NCBI GenBank assembly: GCA_023427825.1 | Contig: JAEZAI010000456.1 | Span: 1 to 5,945, forward strand | DNA from: Actinomycetes bacterium | Lineage (GTDB): Bacteria > Actinomycetota > Acidimicrobiia > Acidimicrobiales > Microtrichaceae | Reading direction: 5' to 3' | DNA: 5,945 nt | Part shown: positions 5,541 to 5,945 of the stretch, one piece after another | How positions within the stretch are numbered: the first letter of the stretch is position 1 | Layout of the letters: every line of letters starts with the position of its first letter | Notes under the pieces: model-generated | The model's database searches: none | The model's input: the letters and a program-made list of their open reading frames with translations, nothing else | What the model was told of the DNA's origin: nothing | Made by a program: the position numbers and the translations under genes

Positions 5541-5945
5541 ATGACCATGACCGATCCCATCGCCGACATGCTGACCCGCATCCGCAACGCGAACATCGCG
5601 ATGCACGACGAGGTCAAGATGCCGTCCTCCAAGCTCAAGGAGGCGCTCGCCGTCCTCCTCGAGAAGGAGGGCTACATCGTCGGGTTCTCGGTGGCCGACA
5701 ACCCGTCGGGCCCCGGCCGGAGCCTGAGCATCGACATGAAGTACTCGGACGAGCGCCGACGGGTCATCTCCGGCCTGCGACGCGTCTCCAAGCCGGGTCT
5801 GCGCGTCTACCGCAAGCACGACGAGCTCGAGCGCGTCCTCGGAGGCCTCGGCATCGCCGTCCTGTCCACGAGCAAGGGACTCATGACCGACCGCGAGGCT
5901 CGCCGCCAGCGGATCGGTGGCGAAGTCCTCTGCCACGTCTGGTGA
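5541..5945 (+). CDS. rpsH: 30S ribosomal protein S8
   Basis: S8 is a primary 16S rRNA-binding protein (helix 21) needed for assembly of the central domain. In E. coli it also represses spc operon translation by binding the mRNA. The 134 residues are normal. The N-terminus [17 protein letters not shown] (4-20) and [20 protein letters not shown] (26-45) form the first domain. The C-terminal domain has [20 protein letters not shown] (83-102) and the signature [19 protein letters not shown] (104-122), ending GGEVLCHVW. The gene is complete, and its TGA is the last three bases of the window. It starts 16 bases after rpsN, with its own good ribosome binding site, so it is less tightly coupled than most genes here. 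The next expected gene, rplF, is outside the window. Confidence 0.98.
   Translation: MTMTDPIADMLTRIRNANIAMHDEVKMPSSKLKEALAVLLEKEGYIVGFSVADNPSGPGRSLSIDMKYSDERRRVISGLRRVSKPGLRVYRKHDELERVLGGLGIAVLSTSKGLMTDREARRQRIGGEVLCHVW

Overview
This window is a fragment of the S10-spc ribosomal protein supercluster, read entirely from the + strand. The order is (rplD end)-rplW-rplB-rpsS-rplV-rpsC-rplP-rpmC-rpsQ-rplN-rplX-rplE-rpsN-rpsH. This is the conserved bacterial order, and every complete gene is recognised from its protein family. High GC content, a strong bias to G/C-ending codons, actinobacterial-style L16 and S8 sequences, a zinc-ribbon S14 in the spc position and tailed L22 and S3 all point to a high-GC actinobacterium. 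A deep lineage such as Acidimicrobiia is possible, but that finer placement is a guess that I could not test.

Layout: bases 1-16 are probably the last codons of rplD (L4). Bases 19-4068 hold the S10-operon part: L23, L2, S19, L22, S3, L16, L29, S17. Bases 4065-5945 hold the spc-operon part: L14, L24, L5, S14, S8. The window ends exactly at the rpsH stop codon, and rplF would be expected next. Eight of the twelve junctions between complete genes are stop/start overlaps (ATGA, GTGA, TGATG or TAATG). The other four gaps are 1, 16, 4 and 16 bases. There is no non-coding stretch large enough for a conventional promoter, terminator, RNA gene or mobile element. The whole window therefore looks like part of one long, translationally coupled transcript.

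Together the genes supply core parts of both ribosomal subunits: the peptidyl-transferase surroundings (L2, L16), the polypeptide exit tunnel and its rim (L22, L23, L24, L29), the central protuberance (L5), the intersubunit factor-binding face (L14), and the 30S head and body (S3, S14, S19, S8, S17).

I found no new biological system. The only clearly non-canonical content is at the C-termini of two adjacent genes. L22 carries a tail of about 135 residues that is strongly acidic in its last 93 residues and contains an internal duplication with a 40-residue period. S3 carries an Ala/Pro linker followed by an acidic, probably helical tail. A perfect extended Shine-Dalgarno sequence inside the last codons of rplN and the promoterless S10/spc junction are smaller points of interest.
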